63,880 nucleotides of DNA from a virus (IMGVR_UViG_3300044731_001192:1-63880), one strand, 5' to 3'; positions 37,142 to 44,235 are shown, counted from the first letter of the stretch. Notes: generated from the sequence alone by a model not told the origin. A program made the numbers and translations.

Positions 37142-37168
37142 TGTGGGGCTAATAACCCCACATTTTTT
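37142..37168 (+). terminator. Rho-independent terminator at the end of the tail-fibre operon
   Basis: Perfect 7-base stem TGTGGGG / CCCCACA with loop CTAATAA and a six-T tail, starting 7 bases after the stop. It separates the (+) fibre operon from convergent (-) genes. Confidence 0.88.
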
Positions 37169-37397
37169 ATTCAGTTATGTTTATTTGTAAGCCATTCTTT
37201 GTAAGAAAACTGTCAATTGTTTGTTTACAGAGTTCAATGGTGTCTTCGGCTATCCAATTTTTGCCGTTGTCTACTATTTGGTAATGTGTTATAGAAGCTT
37301 CCGATGGACGTACTGGTACAACACACCCTTCTTTATTTAATTTCCAGTCAGCACAAACACTTCTTACTGGCACTATCTCAAACCCTTTATATTCCAT
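37167..37397 (-). CDS. Hypothetical protein
   Basis: A 76-residue protein (starts MEYKGFEIVPVRSVCADW). It reads like the small domain many phages carry for which no function is known (KGFEI at the start, then a WIAEDTIELCKQTID helix). It ends inside the terminator stem on the other strand. Confidence 0.6.
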   Translation of the reverse strand: MEYKGFEIVPVRSVCADWKLNKEGCVVPVRPSEASITHYQIVDNGKNWIAEDTIELCKQTIDSFLTKNGLQINITE

Positions 37398-37413
37398 CGT
37401 AATTGCTCCTTAA

Positions 37414-37689
37414 CTATAAGTAATACTTCGAATATAACAATACTTCAAATATAGCAATGCCAATAAGTATAGCTATTACTGCGGCTAATGCAATTATTGT
37501 ATTGTCCTTATTACTAATTTCTTTAAGAAGGGAATCTATTGCAGTAGTTTTATCGTTAATTTCCTTAAACAAACTTGCTTGCCTACGACTAGCATCGGAA
37601 AGTCTATCAAGCAATTTAGTATTTTGCTCCAGTAATTCTGCTTTTGTTGTTCGTTTTACTGTTGTATTTACTTTTACTGTGTCGTTCAT
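37414..37689 (-). CDS. Coiled-coil protein with C-terminal membrane anchor
   Basis: A 91-residue protein. Residues 15-62 form a coiled coil (LLEQNTKLLDRLSDASRR), then one transmembrane segment (IIALAAVIAILIGIAIFEVL) and a short tail. The layout recalls 25637-25924 but the sequence differs. Its ATG overlaps the stop of the gene upstream (ATGA). A membrane-linked accessory role is likely. Confidence 0.65.
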   Translation of the reverse strand: MNDTVKVNTTVKRTTKAELLEQNTKLLDRLSDASRRQASLFKEINDKTTAIDSLLKEISNKDNTIIALAAVIAILIGIAIFEVLLYSKYYL

Positions 37690-38078
37690 TTTGATAACTC
37701 CTCTGAGTCAGCCAATAACATGTAGTTGTCTATAACTTCCGTCCAACCAATCCTTGCACTTTTCTTAGCTACGCTTGTTGGTATAGAAGGGTCATCTAAA
37801 CTTGTTATAATTTGATACTTTTTTGCCCACTCTATTGTACTAATCCTAATCGCAGGCTTACATACGCCTAGATAAATATCCCCCCTCACAACCTCCTCCA
37901 GCTCCTTCCACCTCTCCCCATCCACTTCAGGCACAACATCCATCATCTCAAACACCTCCTCCTCCCCCTCTGGGTCAAGCCAATTAAATACCCCTTCCCT
38001 TTCTTTCTCCTTAAAGTAATAAGTAACCGCATACGTTACCCCATCCAATTCCACATCAACTTCATAAACATCTTTCAT
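37686..38078 (-). CDS. Chimeric gene: small protein fused to a terminase fragment
   Basis: A 130-residue protein. Residues 1-66 (MKDVYEVDVELDGVTYAV ... ELEEVVRG) come from G+C-rich DNA and have no family I know. Residues about 70-120 repeat the N-terminus of the large terminase (KPAIRISTIEWAKKY, VAKKSARIGWTEVI) in the same frame, minus 24 residues. It has a good promoter and GAGG site, so it is probably expressed. The 66-residue part may also join the fragment at window position 1-73. Confidence 0.6.
   Translation of the reverse strand: MKDVYEVDVELDGVTYAVTYYFKEKEREGVFNWLDPEGEEEVFEMMDVVPEVDGERWKELEEVVRGDIYLGVCKPAIRISTIEWAKKYQIITSLDDPSIPTSVAKKSARIGWTEVIDNYMLLADSEELSK
37721..37870 (-). repeat. 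Partial duplicate of the terminase large subunit gene
   Basis: 150 bases that match 24639-24860 of terL in two blocks (37721-37800 with 24639-24718; 37801-37870 with 24791-24860). A clean 72-base, in-frame deletion separates them. Only about ten differences are visible, so the copy is recent. It ends 8 bases before the inferred inverted-repeat border at 37879. Confidence 0.9.
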
Positions 38079-38109
38079 CTCATTTTCCTCTTTTCGTTAC
38101 TGTTGGGTA

Positions 38110-38138
38110 ATTATCCCTGTAAATGTAAACCCCGTCAA
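38110..38138 (-). promoter_or_regulatory. Sigma70-type promoter for the 38078 operon
   Basis: On the (-) strand: TTGACG (38138-38133), a 17-base spacer and GATAAT (38115-38110). It would start RNA about 25 bases before the ATG at 38078, which has GAGG at the right distance. It drives the chimeric gene and the two small genes after it. Confidence 0.65.
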
Positions 38139-38148
38139 CATTATTTTC

Positions 38149-38207
38149 ATTGTTTCTTATTTGTTGACAATACCTTCGGTAGTATTGTTTCTTGTTTGTT
38201 GACAATA
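38149..38207. repeat. Pair of 24-base direct repeats upstream of a promoter
   Basis: Two copies at 38149-38172 and 38184-38207 differ at one base and both end in TTGTTGACAATA or TTGTTGACAATA-like sequence. Between them, ACAATAC / GTATTGT with a CTTCGG turn can form a hairpin. They lie just upstream of the (-) promoter at 38110-38138, where activator or repressor sites are common. Confidence 0.6.
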
Positions 38208-38214
38208 ACCATCG

Positions 38215-39405
38215 TCAATAATAGTTCGGTAAAATCAATTCAGTAGTAAGTTCACTAACGCAATTGTATTTTTCCTTTATCTTGAAAGACTGTATGACAC
38301 TTTCAGGCATGTTTCTTGTCATTTCTTCAAAGTCTCTAAGAATCTTAGTTATTAAATACTCTCTGTTTTTAGTAAGTAATTCGTGTGTTATGTTCAGTCT
38401 CTTACTCACTGTTAGCATGTAGTGTTGGTACATGGCAGCTAATTGGTCATTCCTGAAGCTGAACCCTAATACTTCACTTACTGAGCTAATAGGGGCATTT
38501 TCTTTGTTTATTTTATTGAATTCTGTCACTATCCAGTGCCAGTAAGTGCTTTTAAAGTCTTTTGTTGCTGAGAACAATACATAGTTATTAGGAATTTCAA
38601 AAGTAATTAACGCTTTACCGATGCAACCAGACATTAAAACAACCTCCTCATGTGTTGCTACGTCCCATTTACTCGCTCTTCGTAATAAGTACGTCTTATT
38701 TTGCACCATTATGTGCTTGTTTGTTATGTAGTTTAATGTGTTTGTTATGTTGTTGTAGCTTATTCTGAGTAGTTCACGCCTGTATGTTTCGTAGGTTTCT
38801 TCAATTCCACAATATTCAGTACATAGGGCTAGTACTTTTGCATGGTCGTCACAAGAATTGTAGAAGGTTTCGCTAATTTGTCCGCATAGAATGTTAAGAA
38901 AACTTCTTCTGTAGTAGATTGTTGAGATGTTTTTACCGATTGTTATTACTTTGCCGAAATTGTCTATGTAAGTTTCGTAATTGTCGCATGTGGCTAAGGC
39001 ATCGTTTAGAAGCAACAGAGAAGCTAAATGCGTGTGTTCTTTTGTGTTGGGGTTAGGTTTGCCTACCTCTTCGTAATTCCTGCCTAAAAGCGTTATTTTC
39101 TTGCCATTTTTAGTGTAGATGAAGTTTTTGTCTAGGAATTTCTTAACACTTTTTAGGGAATCGCCTTTGAGGGAGGCTGAGGTGTGCTTACCTACAATTG
39201 GTGAAGTGTATGAATCGCCCGAAGTCGCTTGACCAACTATTGTGGGTGCTGAAGACCTCCCGAGACAAAAGTAATTAGCAAAGTCAGGGTAACTGTTAAG
39301 AGTTAAAGGGTACGTTACTGAAGTCACAGCCGCAGTTATCGGGCATGGAGGTTTAGGAAGCTTAGTTGGTGCAGGTGTTGGTACTGTTGGTGCTGAAGTA
39401 ATCAT
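38215..39405 (-). CDS. Hypothetical protein (396 aa) next to the repeat-rich region
   Basis: A 396-residue protein that I do not recognise. The first 25 residues are Pro/Thr rich; the rest is mixed alpha/beta with several Cys residues (NILCGQ, NSCDDHAKVLALCTEYCG) and a basic C-terminal third. An AGGATT ribosome site and an extended -10 promoter precede it. Its place beside a large array of hairpins makes a replication or DNA-binding role worth testing, but there is no motif to support that. Confidence 0.65.
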   Translation of the reverse strand: MITSAPTVPTPAPTKLPKPPCPITAAVTSVTYPLTLNSYPDFANYFCLGRSSAPTIVGQATSGDSYTSPIVGKHTSASLKGDSLKSVKKFLDKNFIYTKNGKKITLLGRNYEEVGKPNPNTKEHTHLASLLLLNDALATCDNYETYIDNFGKVITIGKNISTIYYRRSFLNILCGQISETFYNSCDDHAKVLALCTEYCGIEETYETYRRELLRISYNNITNTLNYITNKHIMVQNKTYLLRRASKWDVATHEEVVLMSGCIGKALITFEIPNNYVLFSATKDFKSTYWHWIVTEFNKINKENAPISSVSEVLGFSFRNDQLAAMYQHYMLTVSKRLNITHELLTKNREYLITKILRDFEEMTRNMPESVIQSFKIKEKYNCVSELTTELILPNYY

Positions 39406-39437
39406 GAAAAATCCTATAAAATAAGAAGAGAAAAGCT

Positions 39438-39446
39438 ATTATAGCA
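39438..39446 (-). promoter_or_regulatory. Extended -10 promoter for the 39405 gene
   Basis: On the (-) strand, TGCTATAAT (39446-39438) is a perfect extended -10 element, 32 bases before the ATG at 39405. No clear -35 box is seen, as is usual for this class. Confidence 0.5.
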
Positions 39447-39528
39447 TGTAATTTATAAAAGGGTATGAAAAAGTATACACTAGGGAAAAAGGTTAAGTCG
39501 TTGAATAATAACAATAAAATAAGGAGAG

Positions 39529-39592
39529 TGGGTATAAACCGCCTTGTAGAAAGAAAAGAAAATAAACATATATACAAGGTACTTTATACCCA
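39529..39592. other. Bipartite hairpin 1
   Basis: Outer stem TGGGTATAAA (39529-39538) pairs perfectly with TTTATACCCA (39583-39592). After a 3 x 3 internal loop, CCTTGTA pairs with TACAAGG, leaving an A-rich 24-base loop. T residues follow on the (+) strand. It could be a structured RNA or an origin cruciform. Confidence 0.65.
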
Positions 39593-39740
39593 TTTTTAGT
39601 GCAAAAGATAAGAAAAACAGCTTCAAGTTCTTGATTTTCCTCATGTTTAGGAAATTTGAAAATAAATTATTTTTGTATAGTTTTTCATTCCCTTTTCTTT
39701 TTCTCTTTGCGAAGCAGTAACTTACTTGGTATTTGGGTAG

Positions 39741-40645
39741 CGTAAGCTGCATTAGCTGTCTTTGGTTTTGGTTACGCAAAACTGCCGTACAATAAAAGTG
39801 TACATTGGGTCTGAAAATAAGCTCAATAAAATCAATGAGTTAAAAACCAAGTTGGCAAATAGCTACAGGAGAAACATATTATACCTGTCAGTATTTGCCA
39901 ACTTTAATGTCAATAAAATCAACTACTTAACGCTTACTGTGTACACTTATACGTTCCAAGATATTCTTTTCTTGCTTTTTTGTAAGTACTTTGCCTTATC
40001 GTAGGTAATTTGTAAGTCAAGGCGTAAGTCAATGCGTAAGCAAGCCATCAGTGTGCTTTGGTTTTGGCTACGCAAAACTGCTTAACTTATTAATATGAGG
40101 TACTCAGTACGAAGTACTCGTACTTAATAATAAGTTTACTTATTGCTTATTGTGCGATGTTGCGTAAGCCGTAAGCCGTAAGCTGGTTCTGGTTTTGTCC
40201 CAAAACTGTTGCTCAAGATAATTATTAATTAAATGCAAAGTATGCTTATTAATTTGCGTAAGCAAAGGGTGTTGCGTAGCAATGTAATGCAATGCTGGTC
40301 TTGGTTTTGTGCCAAAACTGCTGATTACTTATACTATATATATAATATGTACTTATACTGTGCAGTGTAAACAGTAATTGGTTTGTATTGAATCAGTTTG
40401 CTCTGGTTTTGTGCCAAAACTCCCTACTACATTACTTTCAATTACTTTAATATATATATATACGTAGTAAGAACATAGTTTTTTGCGTAAGCTGCGTAGC
40501 ATTTTGTACGGTCATTGTGTTTGGTAAACTATACTGCTGGGGATATTGTTTCATAAAACAGTACTAATGGGGTGCAATGGGCTGCGTAAGCATTGTTTCC
40601 TAAATGAGTACTAATCAGTTGAAGTGTTGCGTAGTCTTGCGTAGC
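39741..40645. repeat. Array of dispersed GGTTTTG...CAAAACTG hairpin repeats
   Basis: At least five same-orientation units near 39764, 40060, 40191, 40302 and 40415 share (T)CT(T)GGTTTTG, 3-6 bases, then CAAAACT. Four of five units have a GCGTAAGC or GCGTAGC element upstream. Two weaker relatives (TGTTTC.TAAA followed by AGTACTAAT) lie near 40548 and 40597. From the second unit on, spacing is about 110-130 bases. No gene is coded among them. It is not a CRISPR array: repeats are short, palindromic and unevenly spaced. Confidence 0.75.
39849..39904. other. Bipartite hairpin 2
   Basis: Outer stem AAGTTGGCAAATA (39849-39861) pairs perfectly with TATTTGCCAACTT (39892-39904), 13 bases. A 3 x 3 internal loop and an inner ACAGG / CCTGT stem with a 14-base loop follow. 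The architecture equals that of hairpin 1 although the sequences differ. It is flanked by two copies of TCAATAAAATCAA (39819-39831 and 39910-39922). Confidence 0.7.
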
Positions 40646-40842
40646 AATTTTTGTCGAAGTAGGGTGTAATGTTTGGCGAGTGGGGCTGTATTAGGAGGGT
40701 TTTTGGCGAAGCCAATGTAGTTAGTTAGGGGGAAATTTGAGTTGTGGAAGTTGGTAGATGGAAATTGTTCGCCATACATGTTCTCGCAAACATAATTTTT
40801 ACTTGAAAGTATCTTTGCGCCATGACGGTATACAAGCAACAA

Positions 40843-40882
40843 TCCATAAAAATACCAGTGCACTTTTAAAATGCACTGGTAT
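40843..40882 (-). terminator. Terminator for the 41738-40892 operon
   Basis: A perfect 11-base stem ATACCAGTGCA / TGCACTGGTAT (40852-40862 with 40872-40882) lies 10 bases after the stop at 40892. On the (-) strand it is followed by TTTTTATGG. It is a strong intrinsic terminator for the two genes transcribed towards it. Confidence 0.85.
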
Positions 40883-40891
40883 CAACAAAAA

Positions 40892-41170
40892 TTAATCTTT
40901 TGTTATTTTTAAAGTATAGTCATTTATCCTATACACGCTATAGCTATGCCCATGAATTTTTACTATAAAACCATTGAATGGGATTAATTTTTTTAGTTTA
41001 TATCCTTGCACGTCTATTGTAGTTTCTAAGCTTTTAAAAACTTCGTAACGTAGTAATTGAACAATTAAACTGTTTAGTTTAATCGAATCAATCTCATTTA
41101 AAATGTTATAAGTTTTTCTAGGTATTATTTCGCTTATAATGTTTTCTAATAATTCTATTTCGTATCTCAT
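40892..41170 (-). CDS. Hypothetical protein
   Basis: A 92-residue protein starting MRYEIELLENIISEII. I start it at ATG 41170, one base after the stop of the previous gene and behind AGGGGC. The C-terminal half looks like a small beta domain (GFIVKIHGHSYSVYRINDY). Function unknown; it is co-transcribed with 41172-41738. Confidence 0.6.
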   Translation of the reverse strand: MRYEIELLENIISEIIPRKTYNILNEIDSIKLNSLIVQLLRYEVFKSLETTIDVQGYKLKKLIPFNGFIVKIHGHSYSVYRINDYTLKITKD

Positions 41171-41171
41171 A

Positions 41172-41738
41172 CTATGCCCCTTTTGTTTGTTTAATATCAT
41201 AGTAGTAATTTGTCACAGTACTGCCCGACCGCGTTACACTTTGTTCAATAATCAAATCCAACTCTAGTAATTTTAACTGTTCACGCAACATGTTCAAATC
41301 GATTTGTACTGTCTTACTCTCTCTCTTAAAAGTGAATTGTTGCAATGTGGTATCTATTTTGTTGATGAAAGTACAAGCTTGCATCAAGCTTGTAAAATCA
41401 TACTTGCCAGTATTACATTTTGCCAATAAATCGGCGTGTTTTTTACTTACCGCTTTATTTATGAACAGTTCATTGGCATTGTCTTCCTTGCTTAGGTTGT
41501 ATAATCCATATGCTAACAACCATTCCATGTTACCCATATAGTCAATAGTCGGCAAGTTCTGTATCTCAAACTTGCCATTCCCCTTATCATACGTTTTTAC
41601 TATCTTTAGAGCATTGGCTAACATAACTGATATTTGTTGGTTATTGAACTTTGTTTTAAGTTCTACATCGATAGATTCATTCATTAATGAATCGATAACT
41701 TTAATATTATTTAATTCTAATTGATTTACTTTTGTCAT
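41172..41738 (-). CDS. Hypothetical protein, possible regulator or replication protein
   Basis: A 188-residue protein starting MTKVNQLELNNIKVIDSL, with AAGGG upstream. It is mostly helical; LNMLREQLKLLELDLIIEQS followed by a beta hairpin resembles the end of a winged-helix domain. No family is certain. It is transcribed towards the repeat-rich non-coding region and is preceded by inverted repeats. Confidence 0.6.
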   Translation of the reverse strand: MTKVNQLELNNIKVIDSLMNESIDVELKTKFNNQQISVMLANALKIVKTYDKGNGKFEIQNLPTIDYMGNMEWLLAYGLYNLSKEDNANELFINKAVSKKHADLLAKCNTGKYDFTSLMQACTFINKIDTTLQQFTFKRESKTVQIDLNMLREQLKLLELDLIIEQSVTRSGSTVTNYYYDIKQTKGA

Positions 41739-42011
41739 TTTGTTTTTACCCTTTTTAAAATTAATTAGCATCGATTAATACTAATAAGCTATTAATATAG
41801 CTTGTACATAATATAATCGGTTTAATGCCAGCTTGTATACATTTTTTTATACTTTACACGATATTTTACATTTTACACGATTTTACCAACTATTCTATCA
41901 ATCAATTCTAGTCACAATGCCATGCAAGCCACGTCCTATAAGGCTTTATAATACCTAGTACAATGCAAGGTTATTTTAGTAAATAAAAGTAACTTTTTTA
42001 TAATAAATTCT

Positions 42012-42087
42012 GGTATTAAAATCAATGACTTGCGAATGTATTTTTTTATTATTATTTTATGGTAATAAAATCAATGACTTGCAAGTA
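42012..42087. repeat. Direct repeats with AAAATCAATGACTTGC core
   Basis: Two copies (about 42012-42036 and 42063-42087) share GGTA.TAAAATCAATGACTTGC with one difference. Related sequences, TCAATAAAATCAATGAGTT and TCAATAAAATCAACTACTT, flank hairpin 2 at 39819 and 39910. A set of four such sites in one 2.3-kb stretch resembles origin iterons. Confidence 0.6.
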
Positions 42088-42131
42088 TGGCGGGTATTGG
42101 TATGTGGGATAGTTGGCAGGACGTGGACATG

Positions 42132-42244
42132 CCCCCCGCCGTACTACTTGAATATAAGGCGGGCGGAGGACTGGGAAGAAGGAGTGGAGGAGGGGAAGTA
42201 GGTGGTATTAAGGGCTGGGTCGCTAGAAAATGTGGGGGGATTTT
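42132..42244 (+). repeat. 113-base inverted repeat, left copy
   Basis: A perfect reverse complement of 63768-63880. It lies 13 bases beyond the stop of the exonuclease gene and is strikingly G+C rich and purine rich compared with its surroundings. Matching stops at 42245. The right copy is cut by the window end, so the full repeat may be longer. Confidence 0.95.
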
Positions 42245-42257
42245 TGTTACTTCGTAA

Positions 42258-42767
42258 TCATGCAAGTTCCATTAACTTAACATACACAAGTAAGCACATA
42301 AAAGTATCATTCAATGCGTCATGTTTATCAGTATTAAGCATATCATGAAGTTCTTTAAACAACTTCACAGGATAAAAGTACTCAAAAACATGTACTAACT
42401 TATGTGATTGCAACTCTTTAAGGTATTTTCTAGCCAAACGTAATGTACAAATATCATCAACATTACTATGTAACATGCGTAAGTCAAATGAAACATTATG
42501 CCCAATAACAAGTTCACAATCACTAGGTAAAGCAACACTTGTACTTACAGGTTTACCAAGCAACCTTAGTTTAGTAATTCCATGTACTTCTAATGCTCTT
42601 GGATTAATACTAACAGTTGGATTAAAGTACTCATTAGTAGTAGGTAGGGCTAATATCTCTTCACAACTTAGTGATAATATGTTGTCAGGAACTTTAACAG
42701 TAGCAAGTTGTATCACTTGGTCTCTGCAAGTAACACCTGTAGTTTCAGTATCTATAGCATAAATCAT
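42258..42767 (-). CDS. DnaQ-like 3'-5' exonuclease
   Basis: A 169-residue DEDDh exonuclease. Exo I is DTETTG (residues 6-11), Exo II is GHNVSFDLRML and Exo III is HDALNDT with the catalytic His and Asp. Alone, this fold trims 3' ends of DNA or RNA. As the family A polymerase at 47026-50718 has its own exonuclease domain, this protein probably acts in repair, recombination or RNA turnover. Last gene of the (-) early operon. Confidence 0.85.
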   Translation of the reverse strand: MIYAIDTETTGVTCRDQVIQLATVKVPDNILSLSCEEILALPTTNEYFNPTVSINPRALEVHGITKLRLLGKPVSTSVALPSDCELVIGHNVSFDLRMLHSNVDDICTLRLARKYLKELQSHKLVHVFEYFYPVKLFKELHDMLNTDKHDALNDTFMCLLVYVKLMELA

Positions 42768-42776
42768 ATAATTTCC

Positions 42777-42902
42777 TTATATAGTAACCATTCTCACTAT
42801 CGCTGCTATTATTACTAACAAAACCATAGGTAAGTACATGTGAAAAGTAAAATAACCGATTAAAGTAAGTTCACAAATTATAAATAGTAAAGTAAATTGC
42901 AT
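42777..42902 (-). CDS. Tiny membrane protein
   Basis: A 41-residue frame with a good AGAGGG site 10 bases upstream of ATG 42902. It is nearly all hydrophobic: TLLFIICELTLIGYFTF and VLLVIIAAIVRMV could be two membrane helices. It fits the gap between two genes exactly. Role unknown, perhaps superinfection exclusion or an accessory holin. Confidence 0.55.
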   Translation of the reverse strand: MQFTLLFIICELTLIGYFTFHMYLPMVLLVIIAAIVRMVTI

Positions 42903-42903
42903 A

Positions 42904-43068
42904 TTAACAACCCTCTATTAAGTTAAGAAACAGTTTAACGCACGTCATAAAGCCAAATACCTTAAACATTATAGAAAAATCAGCAGAACCTCTAGTATGT
43001 GCATTTGCTAACAAGTGGCTAAGAATATTACAAGTAATCATTGCTGAAAGTAGTATCACATTAGTCAT
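42904..43068 (-). CDS. Small hydrophobic protein
   Basis: A 54-residue frame whose ATG overlaps the stop of the gene upstream by 8 bases and whose last codons supply the ribosome site (GAGGG) of the next gene. MTNVILLSAMITCNILSHLL and VFGFMTCVKLFLNLI could be membrane segments. Function unknown. Confidence 0.5.
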   Translation of the reverse strand: MTNVILLSAMITCNILSHLLANAHTRGSADFSIMFKVFGFMTCVKLFLNLIEGC

Positions 43069-43651
43069 TACTTTCACTCCATTTTATTATCTCAGGATAC
43101 TTTAATTGTTGTTTAAGTTGATATTCAAAGTCATGCCATTCAATAGCATACCTATGTTTACTTCTTTGCATTATTATGTTTTGTAAACTTGCATAATTAA
43201 ATGTGACCATTCTTGTTTGTAAGAATCCTTCAGGTAGATTATCTCTAAGTAAGATTATATCTTTACAACCATCTTTAAGGTCTAAAAAGGCATTAACAAT
43301 ACTTGCAGAAGTACTAAGACTAAAATCTTGATACGACAATTCAGTCTTACTAAGTGTGTGCATAGTAGAAGCACTTTGACTAACAACCCCTACAGTATAA
43401 GTAGCAAATTGTGACCAGAAGCTTCTAGTACTTGTTATCATTACCCATACATGTATTTGTCTTAGTACTTTACTGTGCGAATAGTTGCCTTCCTTAATAC
43501 TTTTACTGTTAAGTAATGTTAGTAACTTAACCATCTTAGGTCTAACTTCTTTAAAGTACTCCTCAAAAGGGGTATCTTGTTTATAATACGATAAGGCAAG
43601 ACCTCTAAGTGCTTGTTCATGCCCAGCTTCATGTTCTATTGTTAATTTCAT
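43061..43651 (-). CDS. ThyX-like (flavin-dependent thymidylate synthase family) protein
   Basis: A 196-residue protein. STRSFWSQFATYTVGVVSQS, STMHTLSK and LPEGFLQTRMVTFNYASLQN, then IIMQRSKHRYAIEWHDFEYQ, follow the layout of a phage family related to ThyX. True ThyX enzymes have RHRxxSxxxxSxR, which is not intact here, so catalysis is uncertain. Its operon also encodes a TSCPD protein; a dUTPase is encoded further upstream, supporting a nucleotide role. Confidence 0.5.
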   Translation of the reverse strand: MKLTIEHEAGHEQALRGLALSYYKQDTPFEEYFKEVRPKMVKLLTLLNSKSIKEGNYSHSKVLRQIHVWVMITSTRSFWSQFATYTVGVVSQSASTMHTLSKTELSYQDFSLSTSASIVNAFLDLKDGCKDIILLRDNLPEGFLQTRMVTFNYASLQNIIMQRSKHRYAIEWHDFEYQLKQQLKYPEIIKWSESND

Positions 43652-43652
43652 A

Positions 43653-43829
43653 TTAAATCACCTTGTAAAAATTATCTAAAGCAAGTTTAAAGTCATTGTT
43701 AGTTTTACTTGCCCATCTTTTATGCGTACTACTCTGTCTAAATGCTTCTCGCCAATCACCTTTCAAGTAATAAGCAATACCAGCACTTACAAATACACTA
43801 ATAAGTTCTTTCTTTTCTGCTTCACTCAT
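43653..43829 (-). CDS. Small hypothetical protein
   Basis: A 58-residue frame (MSEAEKKELISVFVSAGIAY ...) filling the gap between two genes, starting inside the TAATG of the gene before. It has a helical, basic second half (WREAFRQSSTHKRWASK). Function unknown. Confidence 0.6.
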   Translation of the reverse strand: MSEAEKKELISVFVSAGIAYYLKGDWREAFRQSSTHKRWASKTNNDFKLALDNFYKVI

Positions 43830-44212
43830 TAAAATTTCCTTTTGTATCTCATAACACCGTTTCGACTTGTAAAAAATAAGTAATTTGTCTTAATATGTTT
43901 GCTACTTAATATTTTTTTCATTTTAGCAAGTACTTTTGGTTCTTTAATTCGTTTACTAAGTAATTTATTTGTAGTGTATTGCTTACTTTTAACAATATCG
44001 CACAAATTACTACTTTTACTACCGAACCCATACTTCTCGTAGAATTCTTTTCTATTAGTTGCAACACTAGCTACTTTAAGCCAATCAGTTTCACTAAGCG
44101 ACCTAGCTTCATGGTACGTACTTAAAAGTAAACATCTTTGTTCAGCAGTACTTAATGTAGCATTAGCAAATTGAGAAGTGACAAGTAGTACTATTAATGT
44201 TAATGTTTTCAT
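43829..44212 (-). CDS. Secreted SleB-like cell wall hydrolase
   Basis: A 127-residue protein with a clear signal peptide (MKTLTLIVLLVTSQFANA). The mature part matches the SleB/Hydrolase_2 pattern: STYHEARSLSETDWLKVAS with the catalytic Glu, VATNR, LCDIVKSKQYT and YLFFTSRN. It should reach the periplasm and cut peptidoglycan. It is encoded in the nucleotide-metabolism operon, far from the other lysis genes. Confidence 0.75.
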   Translation of the reverse strand: MKTLTLIVLLVTSQFANATLSTAEQRCLLLSTYHEARSLSETDWLKVASVATNRKEFYEKYGFGSKSSNLCDIVKSKQYTTNKLLSKRIKEPKVLAKMKKILSSKHIKTNYLFFTSRNGVMRYKRKF

Positions 44213-44235
44213 GATATTCCTATTTATTTGTTTAA

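Larger units (their letters stand above)
39406..40891. other. Large non-coding region, candidate origin or regulatory locus
   Basis: About 1.5 kb without a convincing gene, the longest gap in the window. It holds a promoter at its left end, two long bipartite hairpins (39529-39592, 39849-39904), a family of short hairpin repeats (39741-40645), AT-only tracts (around 40330-40350 and 40450-40465) and a (-) terminator (40843-40882). AT-rich tracts plus repeated motifs are typical of replication origins. No DnaA-box cluster was identified. Confidence 0.5.
37879..42244. repeat. Inferred long inverted repeat (second copy not in window)
   Basis: Both ends of this segment recur in inverted orientation at the two ends of the window: 42132-42244 equals 63768-63880 over 113 bases, and 37879-37897 equals 3-21 over 19 bases. 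If the molecule is circular, the piece missing between the window ends would be an inverted copy of this segment. This is an inference from the ends only; position 2 already shows one mismatch. Confidence 0.4.
41739..42257. other. Non-coding region with palindrome, direct repeats and an inverted-repeat end
   Basis: About 520 bases between the 41738 gene and the exonuclease gene. It holds AGCTAT TAAT ATAGCT at 41787-41802 near the likely (-) promoter, and two copies of a 20-odd base unit containing AAAATCAATGACTTGC (near 42012-42036 and 42063-42087). It ends with a G+C-rich stretch (about 42120-42240) that includes the 113-base inverted repeat. No convincing gene is seen. Confidence 0.6.

Noticed and set aside
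39480-39779. 99-residue open frame on the (-) strand
   Set aside because: It overlaps the first hairpin and a repeat unit, has low-complexity composition and no start signal.
39762-40004. 80-residue open frame on the (+) strand
   Set aside because: It covers the long bipartite hairpin at 39849-39904 and lacks a ribosome site; the DNA constraint looks structural.
39741-40645. Possible CRISPR array
   Set aside because: Units are short palindromes with unequal spacing and partly divergent sequence, without uniform spacers or cas genes.
40615-40863. 82-residue open frame on the (-) strand
   Set aside because: Its start lies inside the strong terminator stem at 40852-40882, it runs back through hairpin repeats, and it has no ribosome site.
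42071-42265. Pro/Ser-rich 64-residue frame on the (-) strand
   Set aside because: It is a by-product of the G+C-rich purine tract that forms the inverted repeat and overlaps the end of the exonuclease gene.
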